64,000 nt of DNA from Pseudomonas putida. GTDB lineage: Bacteria; Pseudomonadota; Gammaproteobacteria; Pseudomonadales; Pseudomonadaceae. Made by a program: the position numbers and the translations under genes. This document shows positions 28,288-37,166 of this stretch, one piece after another. The notes beneath the pieces were generated by a model, which searched no databases, was not told where the DNA came from, and saw nothing but the letters and a program-made list of their open reading frames with translations. Each line of letters opens with the position of its first letter. Within the stretch, counting starts at the first letter, position 1. The stretch spans positions 4,418,501 through 4,482,500 of the forward strand of contig NZ_CP109603.1 in assembly GCF_025905425.1 (NCBI RefSeq), written 5' to 3'.

Positions 28288-28335
28288 TTTTCCTTATACT
28301 CATCCAGGTATACCCTCAGCCTTCAGGTACTGCGC

Positions 28336-29277
28336 GTGTCCAAGATGATGGTCTTTACGGGGAACGCTAACCCCGATCTGGCTCGGCGTGTCGTACGTCA
28401 GCTGCATATCCCTCTCGGTGACGTCTCTGTCGGTAAATTCTCCGACGGCGAGATCAGCACTGAGATCAATGAAAATGTTCGCGGTAAAGACGTTTTCATT
28501 ATTCAGCCGACCTGTGCCCCGACCAACGATAACCTGATGGAACTGGTAGTGATGGCCGACGCCTTCCGCCGCTCCTCAGCATCCCGAATCACCGCCGTGA
28601 TTCCCTACTTCGGATACGCCCGCCAGGACCGCCGTCCGCGTTCGGCACGTGTAGCCATCAGCGCCAAAGTCGTCGCTGACATGCTCACTGTCGTAGGTAT
28701 CGACCGTGTACTCACCGTCGACCTGCACGCTGACCAGATCCAGGGTTTCTTCGATATTCCTGTCGACAACATCTACGGCTCGCCCGTACTGGTCGACGAT
28801 ATCGAAGACCAGCGTTTCGAGAACCTGATGATCGTTTCCCCGGACATCGGTGGTGTCGTGCGCGCACGTGCCGTCGCCAAGTCCCTGGGCGTCGATCTGG
28901 GTATCATCGATAAACGCCGCGAGAAGGCTAACCACTCCGAGGTTATGCACATCATCGGCGACGTCGAAGGGCGCACTTGCATCCTGGTAGACGACATGGT
29001 CGACACCGCCGGCACCCTGTGCCACGCGGCCAAAGCCCTGAAAGAACACGGCGCTGCCAAGGTTTACGCCTACTGCACGCACCCTGTCCTGTCGGGCCGC
29101 GCGATCGAGAACATCGAGAAGTCGGTACTGGACGAGCTGGTGGTGACCAACACCGTTCCGCTGTCCGCCGCTGCTCAAGCCTGTGACCGTATCCGCCAGT
29201 TGGATATCGCACCGGTTGTCGCTGAAGCGGTACGCCGCATCAGCAATGAAGAATCGATCAGTGCGATGTTCCGCTAA
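28336..29277 (+). CDS. prs: Ribose-phosphate pyrophosphokinase (PRPP synthetase)
   Basis: Makes PRPP for nucleotides, His, Trp and NAD. The 313-residue protein ([19 protein letters not shown]...) has the ATP-binding [10 protein letters not shown] region, the PRPP motif [14 protein letters not shown] (about 215-228), and the regulatory segments of class I enzymes. I choose the GTG at 28336; the ATG three codons later is the alternative. An open reading frame continues upstream into the tRNA and cannot be the true start. Confidence 0.95.
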   Translation: MSKMMVFTGNANPDLARRVVRQLHIPLGDVSVGKFSDGEISTEINENVRGKDVFIIQPTCAPTNDNLMELVVMADAFRRSSASRITAVIPYFGYARQDRRPRSARVAISAKVVADMLTVVGIDRVLTVDLHADQIQGFFDIPVDNIYGSPVLVDDIEDQRFENLMIVSPDIGGVVRARAVAKSLGVDLGIIDKRREKANHSEVMHIIGDVEGRTCILVDDMVDTAGTLCHAAKALKEHGAAKVYAYCTHPVLSGRAIENIEKSVLDELVVTNTVPLSAAAQACDRIRQLDIAPVVAEAVRRISNEESISAMFR

Positions 29278-29301
29278 GCGGAATACGTATTGATGTGAAG
29301 C

Positions 29302-29337
29302 GCCCCGCCCCAGCATGTGTTGGGGCGGGGCTTTTTT
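29302..29337 (+). terminator. Terminator after prs
   Basis: Stem GCCCCGCCCCA / TGGGGCGGGGC with an eight-base loop and a T6 tail. Confidence 0.93.
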
Positions 29338-29399
29338 GCCCACCCCGTTTGGCGCTGGTCGCAAACGCCTGCGGGAGATGGCTATTTTGGAGAAGCAAA

Positions 29400-29993
29400 A
29401 TGACTGATTTCATCCTGAACGCCCAAGCGCGTACTGACCTGGGGAAAGGTGCGAGCCGCCGCCTGCGTCACTCGCTGAGCATCCCTGCCGTTGTCTACGG
29501 TGGCGATAAAGAAGCTCAATCCCTGACCATCGTGTCGAAAGAAATCGCCAAGCTGTTCGAAAACGAAGCTGCCTACAGCCACGTGATCGAGCTGAACGTT
29601 GACGGCGTCAAGCAAAACGTCATCGTCAAAGCCATGCAGCGTCACCCTGCCAAGCAATTCATCATGCACGCTGACTTCGTTCGCGTCGTTGCTGGCCAGA
29701 AGCTGACCGCCAAGGTTCCGGTTCACTTCATCGGCGAAGAAGCCCCGATCAAGAAAGGCGGCGAGATCTCGCACGTTGTTTCCGAGATCGAAGTGTCTTG
29801 CGAAGCCAAAGACCTGCCTGAGTTCATCGAAGTTGACCTGGCCAACGCCGAAGTCGGCAGCATCATCCACCTGTCGGACCTGAAAGCTCCGAAAGGCGTA
29901 GAGTTCGTCGCTCTGGCCCACGGTGATGACAAAGCTGTTGCCAACGTTCACGCGCCACGCGTTGCTCCAGAAGCTGAAGGCGCTGCCGAGTAA
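29400..29993 (+). CDS. rplY: 50S ribosomal protein L25/Ctc
   Basis: Binds 5S rRNA. The 197-residue protein is the long L25/Ctc form: an N-terminal 5S-binding domain ([23 protein letters not shown]) and a C-terminal beta domain ([22 protein letters not shown]). Start at 29400 after TTGGAGAAGC. Codon usage is highly biased (CTG, CGT, GTT) as expected for ribosomal genes. Confidence 0.96.
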   Translation: MTDFILNAQARTDLGKGASRRLRHSLSIPAVVYGGDKEAQSLTIVSKEIAKLFENEAAYSHVIELNVDGVKQNVIVKAMQRHPAKQFIMHADFVRVVAGQKLTAKVPVHFIGEEAPIKKGGEISHVVSEIEVSCEAKDLPEFIEVDLANAEVGSIIHLSDLKAPKGVEFVALAHGDDKAVANVHAPRVAPEAEGAAE

Positions 29994-30072
29994 TCCACTC
30001 GCACGCCGGTGTTGATCGGGTTACAGTGCCCCGCGCCCTGTAACCCACCAACTCCAAGGAAGAGCCCCTGAC

Positions 30073-30657
30073 GTGACCGCCATCCAGTTGATCGTTGGCC
30101 TGGGTAACCCCGGCCCCGAATACGAACAGACCCGGCATAACGCAGGGGCTCTTTTCGTTGAACGCATTGCCAGCGCCCAGCGCGTCTCCTTGACCGCTGA
30201 CCGCAAGTATTTCGGCCTGACGGCTAAATTCAGCCATCAGGGCAACGACGTTCGTCTGCTCATCCCCACCACCTACATGAACCGTAGCGGCCAGTCCGTG
30301 GCGGCCTTGGCCAATTTCTTCCGCATCAAGCCGGAAGCGATTTTGGTGGCACATGACGAACTCGACCTGCCTCCAGGCGTCGCCAAGCTTAAACGCGGCG
30401 GCGGCCATGGTGGGCACAACGGCCTGCGCGACATCATCGCGCAGCTCGGCAACCAGAACGACTTCCACCGCCTGCGGCTTGGCATCGGCCACCCGGGTGA
30501 CGCCAAACTGGTCTCCAACTTCGTCCTGGGCCGCGCGCCGCGCGCCGAGCAGGAGAAGCTCGATGCCAGCATCGATTTTGCCCTCGGCGTGCTGCCAGAT
30601 GTCCTCGCTGGCGATTTCGCCAAGGCGATGCGCGAGCTGCACAGCCAGAAGGCCTGA
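30073..30657 (+). CDS. pth: Peptidyl-tRNA hydrolase
   Basis: Releases tRNA from peptidyl-tRNA. The 194-residue protein (GTG start, AAGGAAGAG upstream) contains [20 protein letters not shown] with the catalytic His near 23 and the Asn pocket, [12 protein letters not shown], and [13 protein letters not shown]. It lies between rplY and ychF, as in most gamma-proteobacteria. Confidence 0.96.
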
Positions 30658-30678
30658 TTTCCTAGAGAGGGAATACCC

Positions 30679-31779
30679 ATGGGTTTCAATTGCGGCATCG
30701 TCGGCCTGCCCAACGTCGGCAAGTCCACCCTGTTCAACGCCCTGACCAAGTCTGGCATCGCGGCGGAGAACTTCCCTTTCTGCACCATCGAGCCGAACAG
30801 CGGCATCGTGCCGATGCCCGACGCGCGTCTGGCTGCACTGGCGGAAATCGTCAAGCCTAACCGCATCCTGCCGACCACCATGGAATTCGTCGACATCGCA
30901 GGCCTGGTGGCGGGCGCCTCGAAAGGCGAAGGCCTGGGCAACAAGTTCCTCGCCAACATCCGCGAGACCGACGCCATCGCTCACGTGGTGCGCTGCTTCG
31001 AAGACGAGAACGTGATCCACGTTTCCAACAGCGTCGACCCTAAGCGTGACATCGAGATCATCGACCTCGAGCTGATCTTCGCCGACCTCGACAGCTGCGA
31101 GAAGCAACTGCAGAAGGTTGCCCGCAACGCCAAGGGCGGCGACAAGGAAGCCCTGGCGCAAAAGGCCATTCTGGAAAAGCTGATCCCGCACTTCACCGAA
31201 GGCAAGCCGGCGCGCAGCCTGATGAAGCACATGGCTGACGACGAAAAGGCCGTCATCCGTGGCTTCCACCTGCTGACCAGCAAGCCGGTGATGTACATCG
31301 CCAACGTCGCTGAAGACGGTTTCGACAACAACCCGCACCTGGACGTGGTCCGTGCCATCGCCGAAGAAGAAGGCGCGGTCGTGGTGCCGGTGTGCAACAA
31401 GATCGAAGCCGAAATCGCCGAACTCGACGACGGTGAAGAGAAGGACATGTTCCTTGAGGCCCTGGGCCTGGAAGAGCCTGGCCTGAACCGCGTGATCCGC
31501 GCCGGTTACGAGCTGCTGAACCTGCAGACCTACTTCACTGCCGGCGTGCAGGAAGTCCGCGCCTGGACCGTCCGCGTTGGCGCCACTGCGCCACAGGCAG
31601 CCGGCGTGATCCACACCGACTTCGAAAAAGGCTTCATCCGCGCCGAAGTGGTGGCGTATGACGACTTCATCCAGTTCAAGGGTGAAAGCGGCGCCAAGGA
31701 AGCCGGTAAATGGCGTCTGGAAGGCAAAGACTACATCGTCAAAGACGGTGACGTGATGCACTTCCGCTTCAACGTCTGA
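30679..31779 (+). CDS. ychF: Ribosome-binding ATPase YchF
   Basis: An Obg-family P-loop ATPase of 366 residues. The P-loop [12 protein letters not shown] is at about 8-19, followed by [22 protein letters not shown] (in place of NKxD), and a C-terminal TGS domain ending in [16 protein letters not shown]. It binds ribosomes and affects stress resistance. It starts 22 bases after pth and ends the run before a terminator and the IS element. Confidence 0.96.
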   Translation: MGFNCGIVGLPNVGKSTLFNALTKSGIAAENFPFCTIEPNSGIVPMPDARLAALAEIVKPNRILPTTMEFVDIAGLVAGASKGEGLGNKFLANIRETDAIAHVVRCFEDENVIHVSNSVDPKRDIEIIDLELIFADLDSCEKQLQKVARNAKGGDKEALAQKAILEKLIPHFTEGKPARSLMKHMADDEKAVIRGFHLLTSKPVMYIANVAEDGFDNNPHLDVVRAIAEEEGAVVVPVCNKIEAEIAELDDGEEKDMFLEALGLEEPGLNRVIRAGYELLNLQTYFTAGVQEVRAWTVRVGATAPQAAGVIHTDFEKGFIRAEVVAYDDFIQFKGESGAKEAGKWRLEGKDYIVKDGDVMHFRFNV

Positions 31780-31801
31780 CGTTCAGCGTTTGCCTGCCGA
31801 C

Positions 31802-31830
31802 AAAAGCCTCCGAACGGGGGCTTTTGTGTT
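31802..31830 (+). terminator. Terminator after ychF
   Basis: AAAAGCCTCC-GAAC-GGGGGCTTTT, a ten-pair stem with a TTTTGTGTTT tail. The IS element begins six bases beyond it. Confidence 0.85.
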
Positions 31831-31889
31831 TCTGCTGTCCCGTCCTGAATAAGGTTTACACCTCCCATCCCGAATTTCCGGAGAGTCAG

Positions 31890-32288
31890 ATGGAGCAAGG
31901 TGTAAAGCGCACACAGCGGGATTACTCACTGTCTTTTAAATTGGCGGTGGTTGATCAGATTGAAAAAGGCGAACTGACCTACAAGCAGGCCCAGGTGCGG
32001 TATGGCATCCAGGGTCGGTCGACGGTTCTGGTATGGTTGCGTAAGCACGGTCGGCAGGATTGGAGCCAGGGGGCCTCGATCCGCGACGAGAGGAGCTGCG
32101 CGATGTCTGACCCCAAAACGCTTACTCCAGAGCAGCGGATCAAAGAGCTTGAGCAACAGCTTGAGCTGATGAGCCAGAAGGCCCAGTTTTTTGAAACGGT
32201 CGTTGATGTTCTGAAAAATGACTATGGTGTCTCGGTCGTAAAAAAGCGATCCGGCAAGTCCTCTCGCAAGGTCAAGTCGCAGGACTGA
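31890..32288 (+). CDS. IS3-family OrfA (HTH DNA-binding subunit)
   Basis: A 132-residue protein. The N-terminal helix-turn-helix domain (YSLSFKLAVVDQIEKGELTYKQAQVRYGI, about 11-39, then STVLVWLRKHG) is followed by a leucine-zipper-like coil (EQRIKELEQQLELMSQKAQFFETVVDVL) used to multimerise with OrfAB. GGAG precedes the ATG. The frameshift heptamer lies at codons for V-K-K, 14 codons before the stop. Confidence 0.9.
   Translation: MEQGVKRTQRDYSLSFKLAVVDQIEKGELTYKQAQVRYGIQGRSTVLVWLRKHGRQDWSQGASIRDERSCAMSDPKTLTPEQRIKELEQQLELMSQKAQFFETVVDVLKNDYGVSVVKKRSGKSSRKVKSQD
32240..32246 (+). other. -1 programmed frameshift heptamer
   Basis: A-AAA-AAG in OrfA phase (codons GTA AAA AAG). The -1 frame is open from here to the orfB stop at 33109. 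This is the classical IS3-family arrangement for making OrfAB transposase. Confidence 0.88.
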
Positions 32289-33109
32289 GCATTGCCAGGG
32301 CTTGTCAGTTTCTAGGCATCAGTCGACAGGCTTACTACAAGCGCAACCGAGCTGCTGATGGCAAAGAGCGCCAGGCTGATCGGGTGGTTGAGTTTGTTCA
32401 GCAAGTCCGGATGCGCCAGCCTCGTCTGGGTACACGCAAGCTGCACTATCTGCTGCATTGCCAACCGGACAAACGATTCCAAGTCGGCCGAGATAGGCTG
32501 TTCCAGGTCTTGGGAGAGCGCCGTCTGCTAGTGCTGCCTAAGCGGGCTTACCACAAGACAACACAAAGCTTTCATCGCTTCTACTGCCATCCCAACTTAC
32601 TCAAGTCGGGCCCAAGCCAAGTCGTTCCGACAAGACCGGAGCACGTCTGGGTTGCCGATATTACTTACCTGCCCGCACGTAACGGCCCGTTATACCTGAG
32701 CCTGGTAACGGATGCGTACTCCAGGAAAATTGTTGGCCACCACGTCCATGAAAGCCTGCATGCCGAGTCAGTGGCGCAAGCCTTCAAGCAGGCATTACGA
32801 AAGCGACGTCGTCGCCAGCCATTAGTCCACCATTCGGATCGAGGCATCCAATATTGCTCGGCGCTGTACCAGTCACTGCACCAACGGCACGATGTTCAGT
32901 GCTCCATGACTGATGGGTATGACTGCTACCAGAACGCGCTGGCCGAGCGAATCAACGGAATCCTCAAGATGGAGCTGCTGTTGAGCAGCCCTGAAGATCT
33001 TGAGCAGGCGAGGCAGATGGTTGACGAGGCAGTGCAGATCTACAACACAGAACGGCCCCATATGGCCCTGAAAAATAAAACGCCCGATGCAGTGCATCGG
33101 GCGTTTTGA
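32240..33109 (+). CDS. IS3-family OrfB (DDE transposase part of the OrfAB fusion)
   Basis: Given from the frameshift site; no convincing independent start lies nearer, the first ATG in frame being 32384. After the shift the frame reads AIRQVLSQGQVAGLSIARACQFLGISRQAYYKR, giving the HTH_21-like start. The rve core has the first Asp in HVWVADITYLP, the second in HHSDRGIQY, and the Glu in NALAERINGILK. The C-terminus (KNKTPDAVHRAF) is encoded by a hairpin. All catalytic residues are present, so the element may be active. Confidence 0.9.
   Translation, partial: KKAIRQVLSQGQVAGLSIARACQFLGISRQAYYKRNRAADGKERQADRVVEFVQQVRMRQPRLGTRKLHYLLHCQPDKRFQVGRDRLFQVLGERRLLVLPKRAYHKTTQSFHRFYCHPNLLKSGPSQVVPTRPEHVWVADITYLPARNGPLYLSLVTDAYSRKIVGHHVHESLHAESVAQAFKQALRKRRRRQPLVHHSDRGIQYCSALYQSLHQRHDVQCSMTDGYDCYQNALAERINGILKMELLLSSPEDLEQARQMVDEAVQIYNTERPHMALKNKTPDAVHRAF
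33077..33107. terminator. Hairpin terminator inside the orfB 3' end
   Basis: A perfect inverted repeat (arms AAAACGCCCGATGCA and its complement) separated by one G, ending in TTTT immediately before the TGA. It could stop transcription leaving the IS in both directions and limit transcription entering from ychF. Confidence 0.8.
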
Positions 33110-33175
33110 GGCCTGTCGGCCTACCTGAACAGGTGTAAACCTATTTCAGGACTAGACATGCAGAGTTACGGACTC

Positions 33176-33262
33176 TGTGGGAGCGGGCTTGCCCGCGAAG
33201 CATGCAACGCGGTTTATGGCACCGGCTTCGCCGGTGTTCGCGGGTAAACCCGCTCCCACAGG
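33176..33262. repeat. REP pair with diverged inner part
   Basis: Left unit 33176-33200 (CTGTGGGAGCGGGCTTGCCCGCG) and right unit 33238-33262 (CGGGTAAACCCGCTCCCACAG), with an inner small hairpin ACCGGCTTCGCCGGT. The right arm carries TAAA where the left has CAAG. The left unit begins 18 bases after the IS end. Confidence 0.85.
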
Positions 33263-33344
33263 GCCCGCGCCCGCAGACACCAACTAAGCTGTCTCCAACG
33301 GGACCTCAAGCGGTAAATACGCCCGCCCCCCTGGAGCCTGCACC

Positions 33345-35066
33345 ATGCCCGAAACACCCCCTCCCCCACGCTTCGACTGGCAACGCTGGCTACCTGGCGT
33401 GGTCACCCTGCTGCACTATCAGCGTGCCTGGCTGCCCAGGGACATCGCTGCCGGGCTGGTACTCACCAGCATGCTGGTGCCCGTGGGCATCGCCTACGCA
33501 GAAGCCTCGGGCGTACCCGGCATCTACGGCCTCTACGCCACCATCATTCCGCTGCTGGCCTATGCCCTGTTCGGCCCCAGCCGCATCCTGGTGCTCGGCC
33601 CAGATTCGGCACTGGCCGCGCCTATTCTGGCGGTGGTCGTGCAATACGCCGCCAGCGACCCGCAACGCGCCATCACCATCGCCAGCATGATGGCCCTGGT
33701 CGCTGGCGTGTTCTGCATGGTCGCCGGGTTATTGCGCCTGGGCTTCATCACCGAATTGCTGTCCAAGCCGATCCGCTACGGCTACATGAACGGCATCGCC
33801 CTGACCGTGCTGATCAGCCAATTGCCCAAACTGTTCGGGTTGTCCGTCGACAGCCAAGGCCCATTGCGTGACGTCTGGAACCTGACCCAGGCCCTGCTCG
33901 CAGGCCAGGGCCACTGGCCCAGTTTCATCATCGGCGCCGGTAGCCTGGCGCTGATCCTGCTGCTCAAACCCTTCAAACGCTTGCCGGGCATTTTGATCGC
34001 CGTGGTGCTGGCGACACTGGCGGTGAGCCTGCTCGACCTCGACCAAATGGGCGTCAAAGTCCTTGGCCAACTGCCCCAAGGGCTGCCGGACCTGGTCTTC
34101 CCCTGGTTGAGCGATATCGACCTGGTGGAAGTACTGCTCGGCGGCATCGCGGTGGCGCTGGTGTCGTTCGCCGACACCAGCGTGCTGTCACGCTCCTACG
34201 CGGCCCGCCTGAAGACGCCGGTCAACCCCAACCAGGAGATGTTTGGCCTGGGTGTGGCGAACCTTGCCAGTGGGCTGTTCCAGGGCATCCCGATCAGCAG
34301 CAGTTCGTCACGTACACCTGTCGCCGAAGCCGCCGGAGCCAAGACCCAGCTCACCGGCATCATCGGTGCGCTGGCCGTGACCGTACTGCTGCTGGTGGCG
34401 CCCAACCTGATGCATTACCTGCCCAACAGTGCACTCGCCGCCGTGGTGATCGCCGCCGCACTGGGCCTGTTCGAGTTCGCCGACCTCAAGCGCATCTTCC
34501 ACATGCAGCAGTGGGAGTTCTGGTTGTCGTTCACCTGCTTCGTCGGCGTGGCGGTGTTTGGTGCCATTCCCGGTATCTGCATTGCCGTGGCGATTTCAGT
34601 GGTCGAGTTTCTGTGGGATGGCTGGAGGCCGCACTTTGCGGTCCTTGGCCGGGTGGATGGCACCCGTGGCTACCATGATGTGCAGCGCTACCCGCATGCC
34701 CGGCGCATTCCCGGGCTGGTGCTGCTGCGCTGGGATGCGCCGCTGTTCTTTGCCAATGCCGAACAGTTTCAGAGCACCGTGCTGGCCGCCGTGGATCAGT
34801 CCCCTACCGCGGTGCAGCGGTTGATAATTGCCGCGGAGCCTGTGACCAGCATCGACATTACCTCTGCGGACATGCTCGCCGAGCTGGACCGGGCGCTGGA
34901 GGCGCGCGGTGTGGAGTTGCAGTTCGCCGAAATGAAAGACCCGGTAAAAGACAAGATGAAGCGCTTTGAATTGTTCCAGCACATGGGGGAAAAGGCGTTT
35001 CACCCCACCGTCGGCGCTGCGGTGGATGCCTACCTGGAGGACACTGGGGTCGACTGGCAACCCTAA
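33345..35066 (+). CDS. SulP-family sulfate/anion permease with STAS domain
   Basis: This 573-residue inner-membrane protein has the SulP core at about 1-420: LPRDIAAGLVLTSMLVPVGIAYAEASGVPGIYGLYATIIPLLAYALFGPS, then the LVLGPDSA motif and about ten to twelve helices. A cytosolic STAS domain follows at about 445-560 (LVLLRWDAPLFFANAEQF ... VTSIDITSADMLAEL). The family carries sulfate, bicarbonate or other anions. The substrate is not evident and no sulfur genes are nearby. It is convergent with the DUF2955 gene, overlapping by four bases. Confidence 0.9.
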   Translation: MPETPPPPRFDWQRWLPGVVTLLHYQRAWLPRDIAAGLVLTSMLVPVGIAYAEASGVPGIYGLYATIIPLLAYALFGPSRILVLGPDSALAAPILAVVVQYAASDPQRAITIASMMALVAGVFCMVAGLLRLGFITELLSKPIRYGYMNGIALTVLISQLPKLFGLSVDSQGPLRDVWNLTQALLAGQGHWPSFIIGAGSLALILLLKPFKRLPGILIAVVLATLAVSLLDLDQMGVKVLGQLPQGLPDLVFPWLSDIDLVEVLLGGIAVALVSFADTSVLSRSYAARLKTPVNPNQEMFGLGVANLASGLFQGIPISSSSSRTPVAEAAGAKTQLTGIIGALAVTVLLLVAPNLMHYLPNSALAAVVIAAALGLFEFADLKRIFHMQQWEFWLSFTCFVGVAVFGAIPGICIAVAISVVEFLWDGWRPHFAVLGRVDGTRGYHDVQRYPHARRIPGLVLLRWDAPLFFANAEQFQSTVLAAVDQSPTAVQRLIIAAEPVTSIDITSADMLAELDRALEARGVELQFAEMKDPVKDKMKRFELFQHMGEKAFHPTVGAAVDAYLEDTGVDWQP

Positions 35067-36079
35067 TGCACCCACTGCTGTGCCCTGCGCCGGTCGATCC
35101 AGATCAGCAGGGCACTGGCATACACCGATACCGCCAGAAACAGCGCCATGCGCACCGCGAACGCGCGGTAAACATCCTGCCCCGCCGCGCTGTCCTGCAC
35201 AGACTGCCCCAGCAGTATCAGCATGGTCGTCAGGCAACTGACCCAGTAGGCCGGGCTGTGCCGCGTCGCCACAGCACGGTAGAGCCGCCGGGCCTGCCAA
35301 AGCGTGAACAGCAACACCCACAAAAAAAACATCCACAGGTGCACGAACAGGCTCAGTGCGCTCCACAGCAGGATCGCCAGCAACCCGGCCAGCAAGGTCG
35401 AACCAATCAGCTCTCGGCTGGCATTACGGGCATGGGTCTCGCTTGCCTGCTGACCGAGGCTCACCGACTTCATGATCAGCGGCATGAACGCGTCGGGTGC
35501 AATCAGCGCCAGCAAAAACGCGGGCATGACGATGAGTGTGGCGCGCAGCGCAACCCAGCTGGCACGCTCGGCGGCGAGCGGCGGCGGTGCTGGCTGCGCG
35601 GGGGCATCGGCAGGTTCCGGGAACATCACATGCGCCAGCGCCGTGCCCAAGGTTGCCAGGAGCATGCCTTTGGACAAGGCCTCGACCACCGACAGCGCCA
35701 GGGTGAAATCGCTGGTGCCCGCTGCGGCGATCATGGTCAGGCCGATCACCAACAAGTTGGCCAACAGGCCGTTGCCGCCTTTCAGGGCATAACGCAGCAC
35801 CAGAAACACACCCACGCCAACCAGCAGTACCCCGCTCACCGGTGCATGGCGCAGTAAGGGAATCAGCAACAGGCCACTGCCACAACTCAGCAGCACCAGC
35901 ACCGCCAGCGCCGGTGCCGCGCGCAACGGCAGCGGCTGGCTGCGCATGGCCAACAGCAGGACCGCGAACACCGGTGCCAAAATCGGCACAGGCAGGCCAA
36001 TGCCGAAGCTGACCGCCAGGCACAGCGCCACGCCCCAGGCCAGGCGTAGTGCGCGCTGGCGCCGCAGTTCAATAGGCAT
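35063..36079 (-). CDS. DUF2955 inner-membrane protein (FUSC/AaeB-like efflux component)
   Basis: This 338-residue protein has two clusters of about five hydrophobic helices (about 10-135 and 165-320) split by a Pro/Ala-rich linker (EPADAPAQPAPPPLAAERAS). That matches the DUF2955/FUSC pattern of AaeB-like aromatic acid exporters. It overlaps the HlyD gene by 11 bases and is the last gene of the efflux run. The substrate is unknown. Confidence 0.8.
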   Translation of the reverse strand: MPIELRRQRALRLAWGVALCLAVSFGIGLPVPILAPVFAVLLLAMRSQPLPLRAAPALAVLVLLSCGSGLLLIPLLRHAPVSGVLLVGVGVFLVLRYALKGGNGLLANLLVIGLTMIAAAGTSDFTLALSVVEALSKGMLLATLGTALAHVMFPEPADAPAQPAPPPLAAERASWVALRATLIVMPAFLLALIAPDAFMPLIMKSVSLGQQASETHARNASRELIGSTLLAGLLAILLWSALSLFVHLWMFFLWVLLFTLWQARRLYRAVATRHSPAYWVSCLTTMLILLGQSVQDSAAGQDVYRAFAVRMALFLAVSVYASALLIWIDRRRAQQWVH

Positions 36080-37166
36080 ACGAGAGCCAGCTCATCAACC
36101 ACATGAACGCACGGCCCAGCACGTTCAACGGGTTGCCCTCGCTGGGCAGCGCCATGACCTCGGCCTGGCCACCCACCCGCAACCCCGCCTTGTCCTGCAA
36201 CTGGTCACGCTCAAGTTCAATGATCACCGGAAAGCGTTGGGCCGAACGCAGCCACTCACGGCTGTTCTGGACACTCGGCAGCGTACCCGGCGGGTTGCTC
36301 TGGCCCACGCTGACGCCATAACCGATGCTGCGTATGCGCCCTTTCAGCACAGCCCCAGGCAACGCATCGAGCACCACCAGCACCGGTGTACCGGGGCGCA
36401 GGCGGCCGAGGTTGTTCTCGGTCAGGTCAGCGCTGATCCACACGTCATGGATCGCGATCAAGGTCATCATCGGGCTGCCGGCGCCCACATAGTGGCCAAC
36501 GTCAGTGCGCAGGTCGGTGATCAACCCGTTGGCATCGGCGCGCACCACCGTTCGCGCCAGGTCCAGGCGGGCCTTTTGCACATTCGCCGCGGCGCTGCGC
36601 AGCTGGGCATTGTCCGCTTGTGCCCCACCCTGCTGCTCGCGTGCCCGCACCACTTCGGCACGCGCTGCCGCGACCTGGCTAATGGCCTGATCGCGCGTGG
36701 CCTGCGCGCCTTCCAGGCGGCGCTGTGAAACCGTGCCGGGGTCTTCCTCGATCAGCCGCTTGAGCCGCCCGGCGTCCTGCCTGGCCTTGCGCTCGTTGGC
36801 CTGGGCCGCCAGCAATGCCGCCTGGGCCGAATCGATGCCGGCGGTATGGGCACCGATCTGCCTGCCCACCGTATCGAAGTCGGCCTCGGCGCGGGCCAGG
36901 GCAATGCGGTACTGCTCCTGGTCCAGCTCGAACAGCACCTCGCCCTTGCGCACCTCTTGGTTGTTGCCCACGGCCACGCGCTTGACCTGGCCGGCCACTT
37001 CGGCGCTCACCGGCACCACGTAGGCTTGCAGGCGGGCCTGTTGGGTATAGGGCGTGAAGCGGTCGGCCAGCAGGTACCAGAACAGGCTCACGGCAATCAG
37101 CAGCAATACCCAGCGCAAGCCACGGTCGGGCGCTTGCGCGGGGGGTGTTTGCGGGGTGTCGGTCAT
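36069..37166 (-). CDS. HlyD/EmrA-family periplasmic adaptor (membrane fusion protein)
   Basis: A 365-residue adaptor: a single N-terminal helix (WVLLLIAVSLFWYLLAD, about 20-36), a lipoyl half AYVVPVSAEVAGQVKRVAVGNNQEVRKGEVLFELD, a long coiled coil (about 90-210, many A/R/Q repeats), and a second half with GLITDLRTDVGHYVGAGSP. It links the DUF2955 pump to the outer-membrane channel encoded just upstream (overlap of four bases). Confidence 0.88.
   Translation of the reverse strand: MTDTPQTPPAQAPDRGLRWVLLLIAVSLFWYLLADRFTPYTQQARLQAYVVPVSAEVAGQVKRVAVGNNQEVRKGEVLFELDQEQYRIALARAEADFDTVGRQIGAHTAGIDSAQAALLAAQANERKARQDAGRLKRLIEEDPGTVSQRRLEGAQATRDQAISQVAAARAEVVRAREQQGGAQADNAQLRSAAANVQKARLDLARTVVRADANGLITDLRTDVGHYVGAGSPMMTLIAIHDVWISADLTENNLGRLRPGTPVLVVLDALPGAVLKGRIRSIGYGVSVGQSNPPGTLPSVQNSREWLRSAQRFPVIIELERDQLQDKAGLRVGGQAEVMALPSEGNPLNVLGRAFMWLMSWLSYAY

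Larger units (their letters stand above)
31836..33158 (+). mobile_element. Intact IS3-family insertion sequence (IS150-like)
   Basis: A 1,323-base element with 27-base terminal inverted repeats: left 31836-31862, right 33132-33158, 23 of 27 matching, both starting TGTC and ending GGTTTACACC. It is flanked by the three-base direct repeat TGC (31833-31835 and 33159-33161), a target duplication. It contains orfA, a -1 frameshift site and orfB with an intact DDE triad. It is inserted between the ychF terminator and a REP unit. The subgroup is tentative. Confidence 0.93.

Noticed and set aside
28261..28335. Upstream extension of prs
   Set aside because: It overlaps the tRNA-Gln gene and lacks family similarity; the SKMMVFTG start fits Prs exactly.
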